In this document: piece by piece, positions 36,274-49,700 of the stretch | Layout: every line of letters begins with the position of its first letter | How positions within the stretch are numbered: the stretch's first letter is position 1 | Origin: Gyrodactylus bullatarudis | Taxonomy: Eukaryota; Platyhelminthes; Monogenea; Gyrodactylidea; Gyrodactylidae | DNA: 64,000 nt | NCBI GenBank assembly: GCA_012064415.1 | Contig: SSNU01000367.1 | Coordinates: 155,323 to 219,322 of the forward strand | Direction of reading: 5' to 3' | Translations under genes and position numbers: made by a program | Notes under the pieces: generated by a model | Seen by the model: only the letters and a program-made list of their open reading frames with translations | What the model was told of the DNA's origin: nothing | The model's database searches: none

Positions 36274-37443
36274 ATGCCGTGTAGTGTGGAACCGTGCAAT
36301 TCTCTGATTGAGTTGAGGTCATACCTCATTGAAATGTCAAAGTATACATCATGTTATGATATGATATCGAGGACTCTGTGGACTGTTGGAGATTGCCTTG
36401 AGATTCGTATCCAGAGTAAATACCTCAAGGATAAATTGTTGAAATCAACAAAGAAAAACTTTGAGCTAATCTTAAAATACCACAAGTATCTTCATCAGAT
36501 GGAAGGTGAAAAAGACACTGAAGAATTTTCTGTGGAACTGGAAAATCTAGAGAGACTTTCATCCTTCTTCATGGTCAATGTTGAGTACATTATCAGTTCA
36601 ATCAATAGAATACAGAGTCTTTTGAGTATTGGCGAGAATTTGGGTAAAAATAATTTTATCAATTGTGGCATCCAACAATCAAAGTCAAAATCAATCCTGA
36701 AGAAGAACTCATTTGAGAACACAAATATCTGTTTTGAATTTGACACAATAGAAGAGGAGATTGCAGAACTACTCCTGATCGATAATGGCCTGCAGACTCT
36801 GATGGGTTTGCAACCATGGAAAATCTATCCGGCCAATGATCAGATTATCTCATCAGAGCAAATAATTCTAAGGAATGAAGCTATCAAGAAGAGCATAAGA
36901 TCTCTATCCTTGACTGTTGACAAGTGAGATTATTTGATAATTATTTTTCGACAACAAGTAGCTACTTTTAAGTAGCTTTATGAAAATAAAACAATGATAA
37001 TTAAATTAAAGTAGTTTAATTATTTAAAATTTAATACTTTTTTCAGGAAAAAATTAATACCGAAGAAAAAGGTTCGTATAACAGATTCTTTCGGAGATGA
37101 ACAATTCAGTAGACAAGAAATTAATTCTGAAGGTATAACAGATATAGAGATAGATAATTTTGCCTTCAATACCTCGTTAGAAACAACACAAAGTTCTGCA
37201 TCAGTCCTCAGTGTGAGAACGTCAAATGGTGCTCTTGAAAATGAAAACAGTCATTTAAAGCATGATGAAATCAACAGAAAAAGTGGAAGAACTCGAGGTG
37301 AAACTTTTGGCAAGTTTATCTCAATGAAAGATGCTGGTAATGGGTTTAAATTTAAGAGTATTGCCATCAAATTATTTATTACAATTGCTCTTATAGGAAT
37401 TGTGGCGATAGCCACAGGAATTGGTATTTATTTCAATAAATAA
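36274..37443 (+). CDS. tail-anchored membrane protein of unknown function (2 exons, 348 aa)
   Basis: Exons 36274-36923 and 37047-37443 join in phase (donor AA|GTGAGA, acceptor TTTTCAG|G) to a 348-residue protein. The first 120 residues are helical with several leucine/isoleucine heptad-like stretches (SYLIEMSKY, LSSFFMVNVEYIISSINRI). A lysine/serine-rich middle follows (KKKLIPKKKVRITDSFGD), then one hydrophobic segment near the C-terminus (IAIKLFITIALIGIVAIAT) with only a few residues after it (GIGIYFNK). No signal peptide is visible. This is the layout of a tail-anchored protein, with the N-terminus in the cytosol and the anchor in ER or another membrane. I do not recognise the family. AATAAA overlaps and follows the stop (37432, 37461). 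The ATG at 36274 is the first in frame here, but an upstream exon cannot be excluded. Confidence 0.75.
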
Positions 37444-37925
37444 ATTTTGTGGATAAAATCAATAAAATATTCTATATTAACCTTCCAATGGTCCGTTCTG
37501 TTTGATAAACATATTATCAGTGGTACTTCCATTGCGGTCTCATATAATCCGTCTGAATTGAAGCATGTAATAAATTCAAGTTAGAATTTATTGATAAAAA
37601 GTAAATAGTAGAGTAAAGCAAAGACGGTATTTGAAAGACCTGATACTCCCTTGACTAATGTTCAATAGATTATGATGAACTATGTTGCTCAAAATTTTTT
37701 ATCTGAAATTCTCAATTTCAGAAATGATTTCAGTGAAGTTATATCTCAGAACTTAATTTTCAATTTTTTTATATCACTAAACAAGGAAAATTAAACGTAT
37801 CATTGTTTAAAATGCGATAATCCCCTCTGGTTGAAATTTAAAAATAGCATTTGAAATTTTTCAAATAGAACATCCAATCATATAGTCATAGTAATCCGTT
37901 ATCCTCATTCCTCCAAAAAAATATC

Positions 37926-40900
37926 ATGAGTGATAGGCCTAATTCAGATCTATTAAAAAGGCTGCCACCTAGAGATTCTAGTCACTCGAAAAATCAAAGG
38001 GTTAGTTTCAATATGTGTCAAATTCAACATTTTAAATCTTTAAACTATCTTTCCTAGGAATCGCAAAAGGATGTTGATCCTTCGTGTGAGTAGTCATCTA
38101 CATATTGCCCATTATTTTGTCTTTCTTATTATATTTTAATTTTCAGCCATCTGTGAGGATAAAAAGTGATTTAATAGATAAATATTCACCTTAAATTTCA
38201 ATCTAATAAGATTTTCAACTAGAAAAGTAGAATTTCTCATTGGTCCAGAGTCTGTTAATACTCCCTTGATCAACAACAAAGACGTTCTGGATGAATTTAA
38301 TAACATTACAAATGAGACACTCTTCAATATAGACAAGTCTGGATATTTCGAAGGCAAGGCTTGCTCATATATTTTGCTTCTATCCTTTAAAATCATCAAT
38401 TTGTTTCTAGATCAGCCAAATCTTCCTGAAGATGGCCTTAACAGGAATTTGATCCCTCAAAATCTCTTCAAAAGGATTCGTCTCAAGTCAAATAGTAAGT
38501 TTTAGGGTGTACCCTAATGACATCTTTATCGCTTACTTGATCCATAGATGAAAGAGTCAAGTCAAATCCAAAGGGGCAGCTCGTCAGTAACAATGGAAAG
38601 TTTGTGAGTCTATTCCTGCCAAATTTATCATTTCAATCTTCATTGTGTAATACAATGTGTATGATCTTTTTTGATAATTATTATTTATTGATTTTTTTCA
38701 ACTTGGGTCTGTCTGTCGAATTCAGTAAAAGTTAAAATATAAACAATGAATCATGATATTTTTCTCATGAAATAATACTACATTGCACTTTTCATTCAAC
38801 CTACTCAGTTTATTCAAAGATTTAACAGTAATCAATAGGGATCCAAATATTTTTTTCCAGAATAATAATTCTTCTGAATGTTTCTTGGGTATTTCATCTT
38901 AATTTTATTAATTTCAGTTGAATAAATTACCTTCGAATTTCGTCCAACTTGACTGTCTCGTTGCGAATTATCAAAATAGTTCCTCTTGGGCCTGGCAAGA
39001 GACAAACAGATGGTTTCACTACGAAGAGAAATTTGATAATAAACTAGGCTACTTTAGTCCTCCGTTCACTTCCCCTCTGCTTATTTCTTCAATATTGCGT
39101 TGTGAACAGTTATTCAAGGAAGGTATGTCTAATATTATATTAAATACTTTTCCAATTTCCGTGTTATTTTCATTCTCTTTTTGCCTATTCCCTACCACAT
39201 GTTTGAAAGAAATATTTTTTAATTTATGAATAATTATTATAGTTTTTTTCTCCCACAATCCTGGCTCTGTATGTAATAGAACTTTATGAATTGAACTCTT
39301 TTGTAATTGTGTAGTAAAAATAATATCCAAATCTTCATACAGAATTGATCATAATTATTGAATACAGGTGTGATTGTTTTGAATCCGGAGATTACAAGGA
39401 ATCCAGCTACCTCAGCCTATGATGTAGACTCTGAGAGGGTGCTCAAACCAGAGGAATTAATTACACTCTTTAGTCAAATCATTGATCTCAACTCAATGTC
39501 GGCCAATGATGCTCTTTTATTGAAATTGGTTTTCTTTGCCCCGCCCAGGATTCATGGACGTCACCTCTTTCGGCATCATGATTTCATTCAGTTCCATAAG
39601 CAAGAGGATAAAGAGAAACATTCTACTCAAAATTTTTCAGCTCAAAACAGACGCGAGTCCATTAAAAAGTTTAGATCATTCTTTTCCCGAGATCGCATGA
39701 GCGCTGGAAATATTCACCAGAGTAAGTTAAGCACGATTAACTTTTATTGTTCTTCAATCGAAAAGGGGCCACTTTAATCTCTTAATAATAATAATCAAGC
39801 AAATAATTCAACTGATCCTGAACTCAATCAGATAATCGATGAAATCTGTGGTAATAGTTGCAATGATTTGAAGTCTCGCGACTTTCTCAGTTCAAAAGAT
39901 CAAGCCTTTAGCTCATCCAAGGAGAATATCATCAAGTATTGGTCTCGTGAGAGTCACGAAGAGGAACACCTGAGTAATCTCGAGTCAAGGGTCGATAAAA
40001 ATACCGAGGCTGTTGCAATTCATGTGAGTCTTCATGTGAAATTTCCCATGGTAAATGGTAACATTTGAAAATTCCTCTCAGCTGGCAACAATAAATGGAT
40101 TGGAAAAGATTTGTTTCGGTTTCATTCGCCTCCAGAAAGCCTTGTACTGCCAAAATATGACAGAATTGGATAAAGTCTGTCCTGTTAGATTTATCATTCT
40201 CTTATTTGGCCCTCCTTCTCGAGATATTGACATGAAGGATATCTGTCGAGTCATTGGCTCCTTGTTTGTTGACAAAGTTTGTTTGAATTTCTTTAAATCT
40301 TTTAATTTCTCACTTTCTCTCTATCAAAATTACCAGGTGTTCTGTCAATGAATTTATAGATTTTTTCATCAGCCTTTTTCTTGACAGAGCAAAACATTTT
40401 TTCTACTTCAGGTGTCATGATAATAAAAACAGATTAGTCAAATTTTTGCCAATAAAAGCTTTTTTGATCATTCAAACTTGGTAGATAATGAAGATTGAAT
40501 AAAATTTATTACAATTTTTCTCTGATGCCATTAAAAGCTAATTAAAAAAACTTTTAAGCATTAAATGGCAGCCATTAATCGATAAGAATATAGGATTTTT
40601 TCAATTTAGCTGATTTATATATTGCCGTAATTTTTTTCTTCTCCTTATGGCCAAATATAAAATCTACATTTGAAAAAAATTGAGCCTCCGTAGTTGTTAT
40701 TCATCTAGAATGAATTTTCATTTCTAAAAGGGTTGTTTACTTGAAAAATTCCGTCTTGTGTGTGAACTCTCATCATTTTTTGTTTTGTTTTTACTCTCAG
40801 ATATTTAGAAATTCAGCTTACAAGGCAGAAAATCGTGCAGATCTTATTCGAGGCATTCACAAGTATTCTGATCAAACCATTCTCTTGCCCCTAAATGCAC

Positions 40901-43900
40901 ACCTCAATGAGACTACTATTCACGCAATGTCATCCTTATGGCGTAGGGAGCTACTAATTAAAATGAAAACTAAAGAGTTGACTGAACTGGAATTGTATTT
41001 GAAAAAGTCTGAAACTAAGTAAGTTGAACTGACATCATGATGAGAATTGGCGCTTTTATGAAACATATTCCAACCATGGTTATTTGTCTATGATATATTT
41101 TGATTCAAATGAACATCAATAGCTTTTATTATTCTTACATTGTCCAATATTTATCTGAGTAATCTCTAATACATAAATACTAGACCCTTTGCATACATAT
41201 ATACGAGGATTATAGAAGACTCAGTGTTTAACTCTAAAAAATCACTCATTCCTTTATTCAATATCTGTTTATTTATCTGTATTTATATATTAATTTCAGT
41301 GACAATATTGATCAAAACTCAATCGACTTGCTTGGTGAGTTCATATTCTCAAAGTAAAACTTTCTTTTATTTTCAACACACACATCTCTCTCTTTCTGAT
41401 GATAATAATATTTGATACAATTGTATATGCAACAAATTTATATAATAACAATATTCAATTACACCAAAAAAATCTTTTGACACTCTGTTATGTACAGCAC
41501 TCTTATTATTATAACCTTGAAAAATCTTATCTAGGCTTCCTACTTGGAAAATTTCCCTTTTAGTTTCTACTTTATAAAAATAGTAAAATTTTTTATAATA
41601 CCAGTATAATTGGAATTTTATTTATTGGGAAACGCCCCATTCTTTACTTGCAAGTAATTAAATTTAAGCTTTCTCTATCTAAAAAGGTTCTGTTCAGGTA
41701 TTCACTAAAGGTATATAATCTTTAATGTATTAGGGATTGAGGAAAACAACTTTTGAAATATTTTAAAAATCATTTTGAAATAGCGCCAAAAGGAGACAAT
41801 GAAACTTTTGCAACTAAGGAGCCTCTCCTCCCGATTAAAGGTTCACAAACATCCTTTAAAGATGGCCTTCACCTAGAAAAAATAGAGTATGTTTAGGTGT
41901 CTACTAGAGAGTAGCTTAGTGATTTATTTAATATTTATTAATCTGCAGGGTAAAAAAGGACAAAGTAACTACCAGTTATCGTTGCAATTTCCGACCATTC
42001 CGTAACCTTTATCATGATGTCCGTGGCCTACACGAACGATGGGGATCTGACTTTCGTGATATTTTTGTTATCTACAGAAATAACTACAATCTAATCTTGA
42101 GCAGTATTATATTCATGTTTTCAGTTCTCTTGGCTCCTTGCCTTACTTTTGGATCATTACTAAATGATCAAGTTGATCAAAGACTTACTATTTACTCAGC
42201 CTTGTTAGGCACAGGCCTGTGCCAGGTTTTATTCACACTATTATGTGGCCAACCCTTGTTAATTGTTGGGATAAGCGGACCTACATTTATCATAGAAATA
42301 TGCATTACACTTATTACGAATGAGCCAGTAAAGAAATTACCTATTCTAAGGTTCCAAGTCGCCGTGGCATGTTTTATCACTACGATCATATTGATTTCAC
42401 TCAATATTACAAGGCTAGCATCTTACGTTCGCCGGAGCCTGGAGGAGATTTTTAACTTTTTCATTTGTATCTATTTCATTTTCAAAGCTTCCAAGACAAT
42501 TTTCAAAGATATCCTCACAAAGACTGATCCAATCAGTCTGTCCATGAGTTTAAAGTCACTATTTTTGGCCATATTCATGCTGACGAATTGCATGTTTTTG
42601 TCTTATGTCAAAACTTCGTCCCTTTTGCGAAGATCTATTAGAAATGGTCTCGGCTTTGCCAATGTCCCAATAGGTCTAGCCCTGTGTACTCTTATTGATT
42701 ATTTCATATTCAAGAATGTGAATACAGCCTATTATGAAAATCAAAAAAATTATTATGCCAACAAAACAACCTCAGAGTCCCCCAACAGTTTTGAGGACAG
42801 CCTATTCAAGATGCCCTTCTTAAATGATCTTATGATGACATATCCAAGTTTAACAACTGTTGAACATGCATCAGCTATTGGAATTGGTGTATGCCTCTCT
42901 CTTACCATCTTCACAGAATCAGTTCTATCCGGTCTTACAGTAGCCAAGGTTGAGAGGAAGTTGAGGAAGCCATGTCTCTTTGCAATGGACTATGTTATTG
43001 CTGGTAGTGTCCTGCCCTTGATTTCCGGGATTATGTTTTGGCCCTTCCTCAGCTGTAATCCTGTAAAGTCGAACGCCAATGTTATTTCCCTTACAATTTG
43101 GGATATAAAAACTATGCCAGGTGTTCCACACAAGGTTCTCGGGTGCGTGGAGCAAAGAATCACCAACATTGCCATTGGAATCTTATTATCTCTGACTGTG
43201 CTGATAAATCAAACATTTTTCGATCTAATTCCAACTGGTGCACTTCTCGGCATCTTTGTCTACATGGGCATTATGGGTCTCAGATCATTGATCATTACTA
43301 AACGTTTGAGTGCTCTAATAAAACGAAGGAAATACTGGAACGACAAAGAATATGTTTCACAATATCCCAATGTTGTTCTATACTCTTTTGTATTTTTACA
43401 GTTATTTTTCATAATTATTCTGATTTCTTTGAATATTGTAACTGAATTGGCTAAGGTAGCCATAACTTCCCTGCTGTTTCCAGTTATTTTATTCATCTAC
43501 GCCTTAATTAGGGAAGTGTTCTTGCCAACTTTCAAAAGTTTTTCCCCATATCTAGACAGAGTGAGTTACCTCTCAAATTTTCCCTTTATTTGAGAGAGTT
43601 GGATGGGAAATTTAGAATACATATCAGATTATAACTTTTTCTTCAATTTAGCTGGATAAATACCATGAAATTCCCCAGTCTGGATTCTTTGGAAAGTCTA
43701 TCAGTCAAGAGGAAGCTCAAATGGAGAATGTCCTCAGGGGTGAGAAGAGAGTACATTCTAAATCTCAAAAGTTGGATCCTCCGTCAGCAAAAGCCAGCTG
43801 GGCTGATCAAGATGAACGAATTCTTCGACTTATCGAGATGAACACACAGCTTCTTTCCAACGACGAAGATGAATTTGAAGATAACAACGTCGAGTCGAGA

Positions 43901-43927
43901 TTGAACAATCCATTTAACGTTTACTAA
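37926..43927 (+). CDS. SLC4-family bicarbonate/anion transporter (14 exons, 1223 aa)
   Basis: Exons that keep frame throughout: 37926-38000, 38058-38085, 38147-38165, 38223-38494, 38548-38603, 38918-39122, 39368-39721, 39800-40023, 40082-40276, 40801-41018, 41300-41334, 41784-41886, 41949-43560, 43652-43927. Residues of about 150-550 form the band-3 cytoplasmic domain (SSWAWQETNRWFHYEE near 170; RFIILLFGPPSRDIDM near 450; YKAENRADLI). Residues of about 600-1120 form the transmembrane exchanger domain: FRNLYHDVRGL...SDFRD, LLAPCLTFGSLLNDQ, GQPLLIVGISGPTFIIE, EHASAIGIG, RKPCLFAMDY, LIPTGALLGIFVYMG. The family exchanges or cotransports bicarbonate/anions at the plasma membrane for pH and ion balance. 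NKTT in the third extracellular loop is a likely glycosylation site. The tail is acidic (SNDEDEFEDNN). The subclass (AE, NBC or A11-like) is not decided; the protein is divergent. Exons 2, 3 and 11 are tiny; the exon 3 and 8 boundaries are the least certain. AATAAA at about 44029. Confidence 0.93.
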
Positions 43928-46693
43928 AAACAAATAGCTTTATAAAAATTTCCATTCTATTGACAATCAAAAAACCTATTTTTACCCATTATTATTATTA
44001 TTAGTTTTTGTATTTGCAGTAAAAAAAGAATAAATCTCCATTAAACCATTAAAAAGAGTCATCACCTTCTTGCCATCTCTAGGCAATGCACAATGTAAGC
44101 ACATAGCATGACAACTTTGATCTTTAACACTAAAAACTCGAGGATATTGAAGAAACCGAGAATCAGTCTTGATAGTCGATTAGAATTTTATTTCAAGTTG
44201 GTTTAAAAATCTGAGAAATTCATTATTCCAGTATTGATAGAAGAGAAATTTGATCTCACATAATCTAAGAGTAAAGTTTTTCAACTTTCTATTCCCAATT
44301 TAAGACTTTCTTGGCTAGTCAAGATCCTCTTAATCTAATTGAATAAAATTCTCTCAAATGACCTGTAGATACAGTGGCTACGAATCTAAAATCATTTCCA
44401 GTTTGTCGATCATGCAACCATTTTACATTTGAGGTTCAATTTTAAACTCTGAATTGTCTAAAGATTTAACGACTCTCAAAATGAATGAAATTCCCAGTAA
44501 TCTAGAAGAAATTTTCGAGAGTTTAAATTTAAAAAAATCATCAAGAAATATAACTAATTCTCTCCTACTTCAAAGTAAAGTGAAGTTTTCTTGTGCCTTT
44601 GAATGCTCTTAATGGAAATTGCTCTTCGTTTTTTGTTGCAAGTTGAAACATACATGCAATCTGTAATCTTGGTCTTTAATGAATTCAAAATGAAAGCACT
44701 AACATTGCTACTTTACTCTTCAACCTTCGTGTTCACGTAATCAGTCAAGTGTATGCAAAATTTCCACTACTCCTTGGATGGAAGAAAGGAATGATGTACC
44801 CCACATGAATGTTTCTCACTCACAATCTAAAGGTCACTTGTATCATGTCAAATTTCATTTATTCTTTCCTATCTATCTACTTATCGTTACCCCCTAGAAG
44901 CAATGCTTAGTAGTATAGATAGATAATGTTTCTTGATTAGCCCAGCCTACCACCCTTTTGCTTTACCTTTCATTGATGATAAAATGAGGAGCTTTTCATT
45001 TCTCTCTTTACAAAGGCAAATCAGTGTAGAAGCATTTACTTTCCTTTCATAATACCCCATGGCTTTTTTTGATGAACCAAGCAAGAAGAGGTCTAGAGGA
45101 GCTGTCAAAGGAGAGTGAGAGAGAGAGAGAGAGGCCTCCTGAAGAACTGTCAATATCTCCCTAATGTTCACCAGAAAATTACTTTCTGATTACTATTATT
45201 TCTGTATTTGTTTATGTAATGCAACTTGAATTTCAAATTCCATTGTACAACCTGGTAACACGTAACAATTTCATGAGTCATGCTAGCCCTATAGTTAGTT
45301 GGTTGTGCTGCATTTTCATTGTATATTGTCTCAGTGTTGCAATATCTAGGAATTTCCAAACTCCTTGCCTCGTTCTCCATATGTGTCCAAATACTGTACA
45401 CTGTGTGCATATTATTTCTTGTGAGTTCTGTCTACCTACCAGTTAATTCCATCTTAATTTCTTCCTTCTTTTGATAACTTATCTAGAACTATTGCTCTAG
45501 GCTCTCCTTGGGTTTGAATGTCACGTATTGCTTGCAATTTTCTAAAGAATCTATCCAAATATGCTACCCCCATTCCAGATGTTCCATTAGAAGCGTGCTT
45601 AACAAGGCAAAATGAGAAAGCTGCATATCGTACTGTACTATATTTTAGTGGAAAGTTTTATTTTCTTTTAAAAATCTTTCTTGATTTTAACAGACAAACT
45701 TTTGCTGTTATACACATAATAATAATTTTTGACATGTTTGACTAATCTGATTGAACGTTAGTCATGTAACGTAGAACAATTTAATATAGAATTGACTGAC
45801 AGTAACAACCAGTCAAAATTCATTCCAAGATGAATCATGGGTATTATCAGATTGAAAACAGTTTTTTTTTATTTAAAAAAAATTAAATTTTATGAATAGA
45901 ATCTAAAGCTCTTCCATCCGAATTCTACCTCAATCCATTAACTATGATCATTCTTAATCTGTAAGAGAAAACAAGGTAGAGACAGTGAGTAGCAGAAAAT
46001 TGATCAGTTTATGAAGCGACAGGAATAATCAGTTATGAGTTTTCCTGCTCATAAGTTATCAGTGATAACATATCTCCTCTCATAAGTGATCTCTGAAATG
46101 CAGTTATGAAATAAACCAATGGAAACCATGAAATGTTTAATACAGTATTCAAATATCCCCGGAGTTGATTCTGAGAAGATCCGGCGAAATATAACGTTTA
46201 ATACTAAAATATTAGCTCGTTTTTCTCTAACCTTTCCTTATGAGTTAAAGAAGCAAACGAAAATTATCCTCGAGCTTTCACAGTATTGTCAAATTTATTC
46301 ATGTTTTACAACTCATCTTACCGCTTCTCTTTTTTAAGTTTGCACTAAGAAGAAATTGGCATACGATTATAGAGAAAACCTATTGCTTCCTCAGAACACT
46401 AAGAATTAGGAACACTACATTATTATTGAGATTGAACATGAACCTTGTTTCTTAATCTCTGAAATTTACCATTTTTTCATAAAATTGACCAAATTAAAGA
46501 GAAATTTGTTTAAAAGTCAAGCCACAGAATTTCCTTTTTCCTCTAGCGTTCTTTTTTGATTCGAAATCTCTGACTGATAAAAATACAATTTATGGTAATA
46601 AAAATTTTATTTTCAATAAAAAAAACCCAAAATTATACAATGTATTAAAAAAACAGAATTACATAATGATACAAATTTGAATTTAAAAAAATC
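43928..46693. other. intergenic between convergent genes; GA microsatellite
   Basis: Holds the transporter's polyA signal (about 44029) and a (GA)n run near 45115-45135. A handful of 70-80 codon frames (45168-45745, 46119-46337) show no domain. No gene is called. Confidence 0.5.
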
Positions 46694-46698
46694 TCCAT

Positions 46699-46704
46699 CT
46701 TTAT
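46699..46704 (-). terminator. polyadenylation signal of the Frizzled gene
   Basis: AATAAA on the minus strand about 90 bp after the Frizzled stop codon. A further AATAAA-like run is present near 46600. Confidence 0.55.
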
Positions 46705-46793
46705 TTTAAATTGTAAATAAATTTAAATAAGTTTTTATGTACATCTGAGTATGTAAAACCTTTCTGTTCTGGTTTTACAATTGAGTTAATTGC

Positions 46794-49700
46794 TTATTTC
46801 AACAATGTCGAGACCTTTGTGTCCATTGTATCGACAAGGTTTCCTGACGTCTTGTTCATAAATGGATTATGAAAGTTACTGCCACTATTTGGACTTGTAG
46901 AGAACATTTTATCATTGCTGTAGTAATAGCCAACGCTGTTGCTACTGCTATCAACATCTATATTACCCATTATAGGACTTTTTGAATGACCATCAACATT
47001 AGTAGACTGGCCGTCATTGCGTTTCTCATAAAAGGCATAGGCGGATACATTGGTTGAGGCGGTCTCATTCGGCCTGTAAGTTGTGCCTCCACTTGGAGCC
47101 TCATCGAAGAGAGAATGTTTCTTCTCAAATTTCATGTAGAAATGATCGATAAGTCTGTGGTGCATTGCTAACGTCCAGAGTCCACAACTTATTCCAATGA
47201 TGTTTTCCATAAAATTTCGGAGAATAAACCTGGCGTCAAAAATTAAGAATGAAATTAATTAAACCATTAAAGTAACAAATTTGAGTTATTGAGCTCTTCA
47301 ACTTACCATTCTGATGAAGGTTTTTCATTCTCCAGCATATTGAGAAGTACAACAGATGGTTTATCAAATTCAAGGATGGGATTTTGAGCATTCTGCCAAT
47401 AACTCAAATTCTGGTATTGTATACCATCAACAATGCACAGAAATATTGATGGTATCACAAGAAATGTACAGAACAGGGATGTCCTTATCGACAGACTATC
47501 CAGTTGATTAAACTTGATCACCGTGGTTGAGTCTTTACAAATTTCCTTAGGACTTCTTCCCAAGCGATTCGTCATCAATAAAATCCCATAGAATATCAAC
47601 AAGAGGCTAATTATTGTGAGGAATATGTTTGGCAACATCTGGAGAAATTTGAACGCTGTTTGATGTTGATTCCCGATGCCGCATATTCCAAGGAGTTCAT
47701 CTGCGTCAACCTAATCGAAAATAATTTTGTTAACTTGACAGTTGAAGCTTTTAAAAACTCTCAGATCTAAAATGGTTAGGGTATTTTTGGCAAGGCCCAA
47801 AACATAAACATGGACTGGTTGTCATTCATTCTCTAGCCTCTGCTTCAACGTAGAAATTATATTGAATTTATTGACCAGAAAGAAAAAAAACTAAAAAAAA
47901 GTAATTTGACAATTTTGACAGCTACCTTAATCACACAACCTCGGAAACTTTGGTTAGTAAATAGGAAATAAGTAATCCACCATCATCTTCCTATCCAACA
48001 TTCATATGTGTTATGGAAACGAATGGTAGGGAGAAAAAACCTTACAAGAGAGACAGCTTTTTTGTAATTAAAAATATCCTACTACTGTATATATAAGAGA
48101 GACATCTCAGAAAATGTAAATGTATATTTAGGAGTAGCGGAGAGAGCATAGAAATTGTGACAACCTTCGTTTTCTCTCTCGCTTCTTTGCCTAGTTAGGA
48201 GATAACCTTTGTGCTTTAATATAGATATTTTTATAATGATTATTATTATTATTATCGAGAGAGGAGCATATGGGCTTCACTTGTCACAGTGGAAGTTTCA
48301 CTCACTCACTCTCTCTTAATTTGAGCAATAGTAGTTTTATTTTTGTTTATTTTTCAGATACGATATTAATATGTGTACAACTTTTATTCAACAATTGAAA
48401 AAAACCATATGTCCGTAAAATGGCTTGAATGAAAAAGAAAAAACAGTTCTACTGCATACAGAATTACTATAGAATATTATAAAAGGATAGAAGGTATATA
48501 TATAGAAATGGATTCTCATTCCACAATAGGGTGGAATTTAATTAACTTTTTCTCTTCATATTTTGTTACAATTTGGTGTAAGAGAAACTTCTATCTTCTT
48601 CTCCTGACTACAAGAAATGAACATTCTCTCTTTTCAATAATAAACATGGAGACAAAAAATTAACGAAAAGAAGACACCACTGCCAGTTGGCTGAATCAAG
48701 AAGAAATTTGAAAATTATTAATATTTTTTTGGGCGTTCAGCTATTAATATTACTGTATGATTATGATTCCAATTACAAGTTGGATATAAACAAAAACTAT
48801 TAAAGGAGACAATCTATCTGGCATTGTATTTTGAGTTGGACGAGAATTAAACAAAATACAATGTGTGTATTTGAGAATTGTAAGAGAGGAATTTAAAAGA
48901 ATTTTTTCATTAATGTTTAAAATAATAATACGCACACATTTTCTTATAATGATGAGTCATTAGAAAAGTTGTACCTAGAAAAAATAATGTTCTTTACGTT
49001 GTACACACATTTGAGAATGTTTTTACAAACGAGAAGAGAAAATTTTAATTATGATTCTTTCGAAAATTTGCATAAGTAATTTTGTGAGAGAACCTTTTCC
49101 ATTATTTAAACAGAAATTCAGAACAAAGACGAAAGAGCTTTTGAAACATTGGACAAACTAAAAAGGCATGATGATTCCTTTTAGAGAACTCTGAAAAGAA
49201 CGCTCACTAAATAATTTTAGCAGTATGATGATGGGATTCCCAATTTTTTCATCAGGATATGGTATATGATGAAGAGATTTTAGAATCCAGATCATATTGA
49301 CTAAATTTACCAACTGAACTCAAAAATTTTGAAAAATATGGCCTTTTTTCAAATTTCGATTCGGCGCCAAATTTCCCTTTTTTGAACTTTGAGCTGAAAA
49401 CTTTTATTAATTTAAAAGTGAGAAGTTGGCCAAAAGAAGTCTTTTGGGATCAGAATTAGACAGGCATACCAAAAGATTAACCTCATTATCGTTTGGGAGT
49501 TGAATGTCGATTTCTTGATCATTTTCATTACATGAAATTTTGATAATGCAAAATCTCTTGAATCTGTGAAAAATTTAATGCTGATATTCGGCTTTCCCAC
49601 TTCAAAATCAATAAAAATATTAACTCTAAGTTAAAAAATTAGGGTTTCGCCCCGAATCAAAAATATAAATTTTCCAAATGGTTAAAGTAGGCAATAGGAT

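Noticed and set aside
46119..46337. 72-codon frame between the transporter and Frizzled
   Set aside because: No domain or context; intergenic space between convergent genes.
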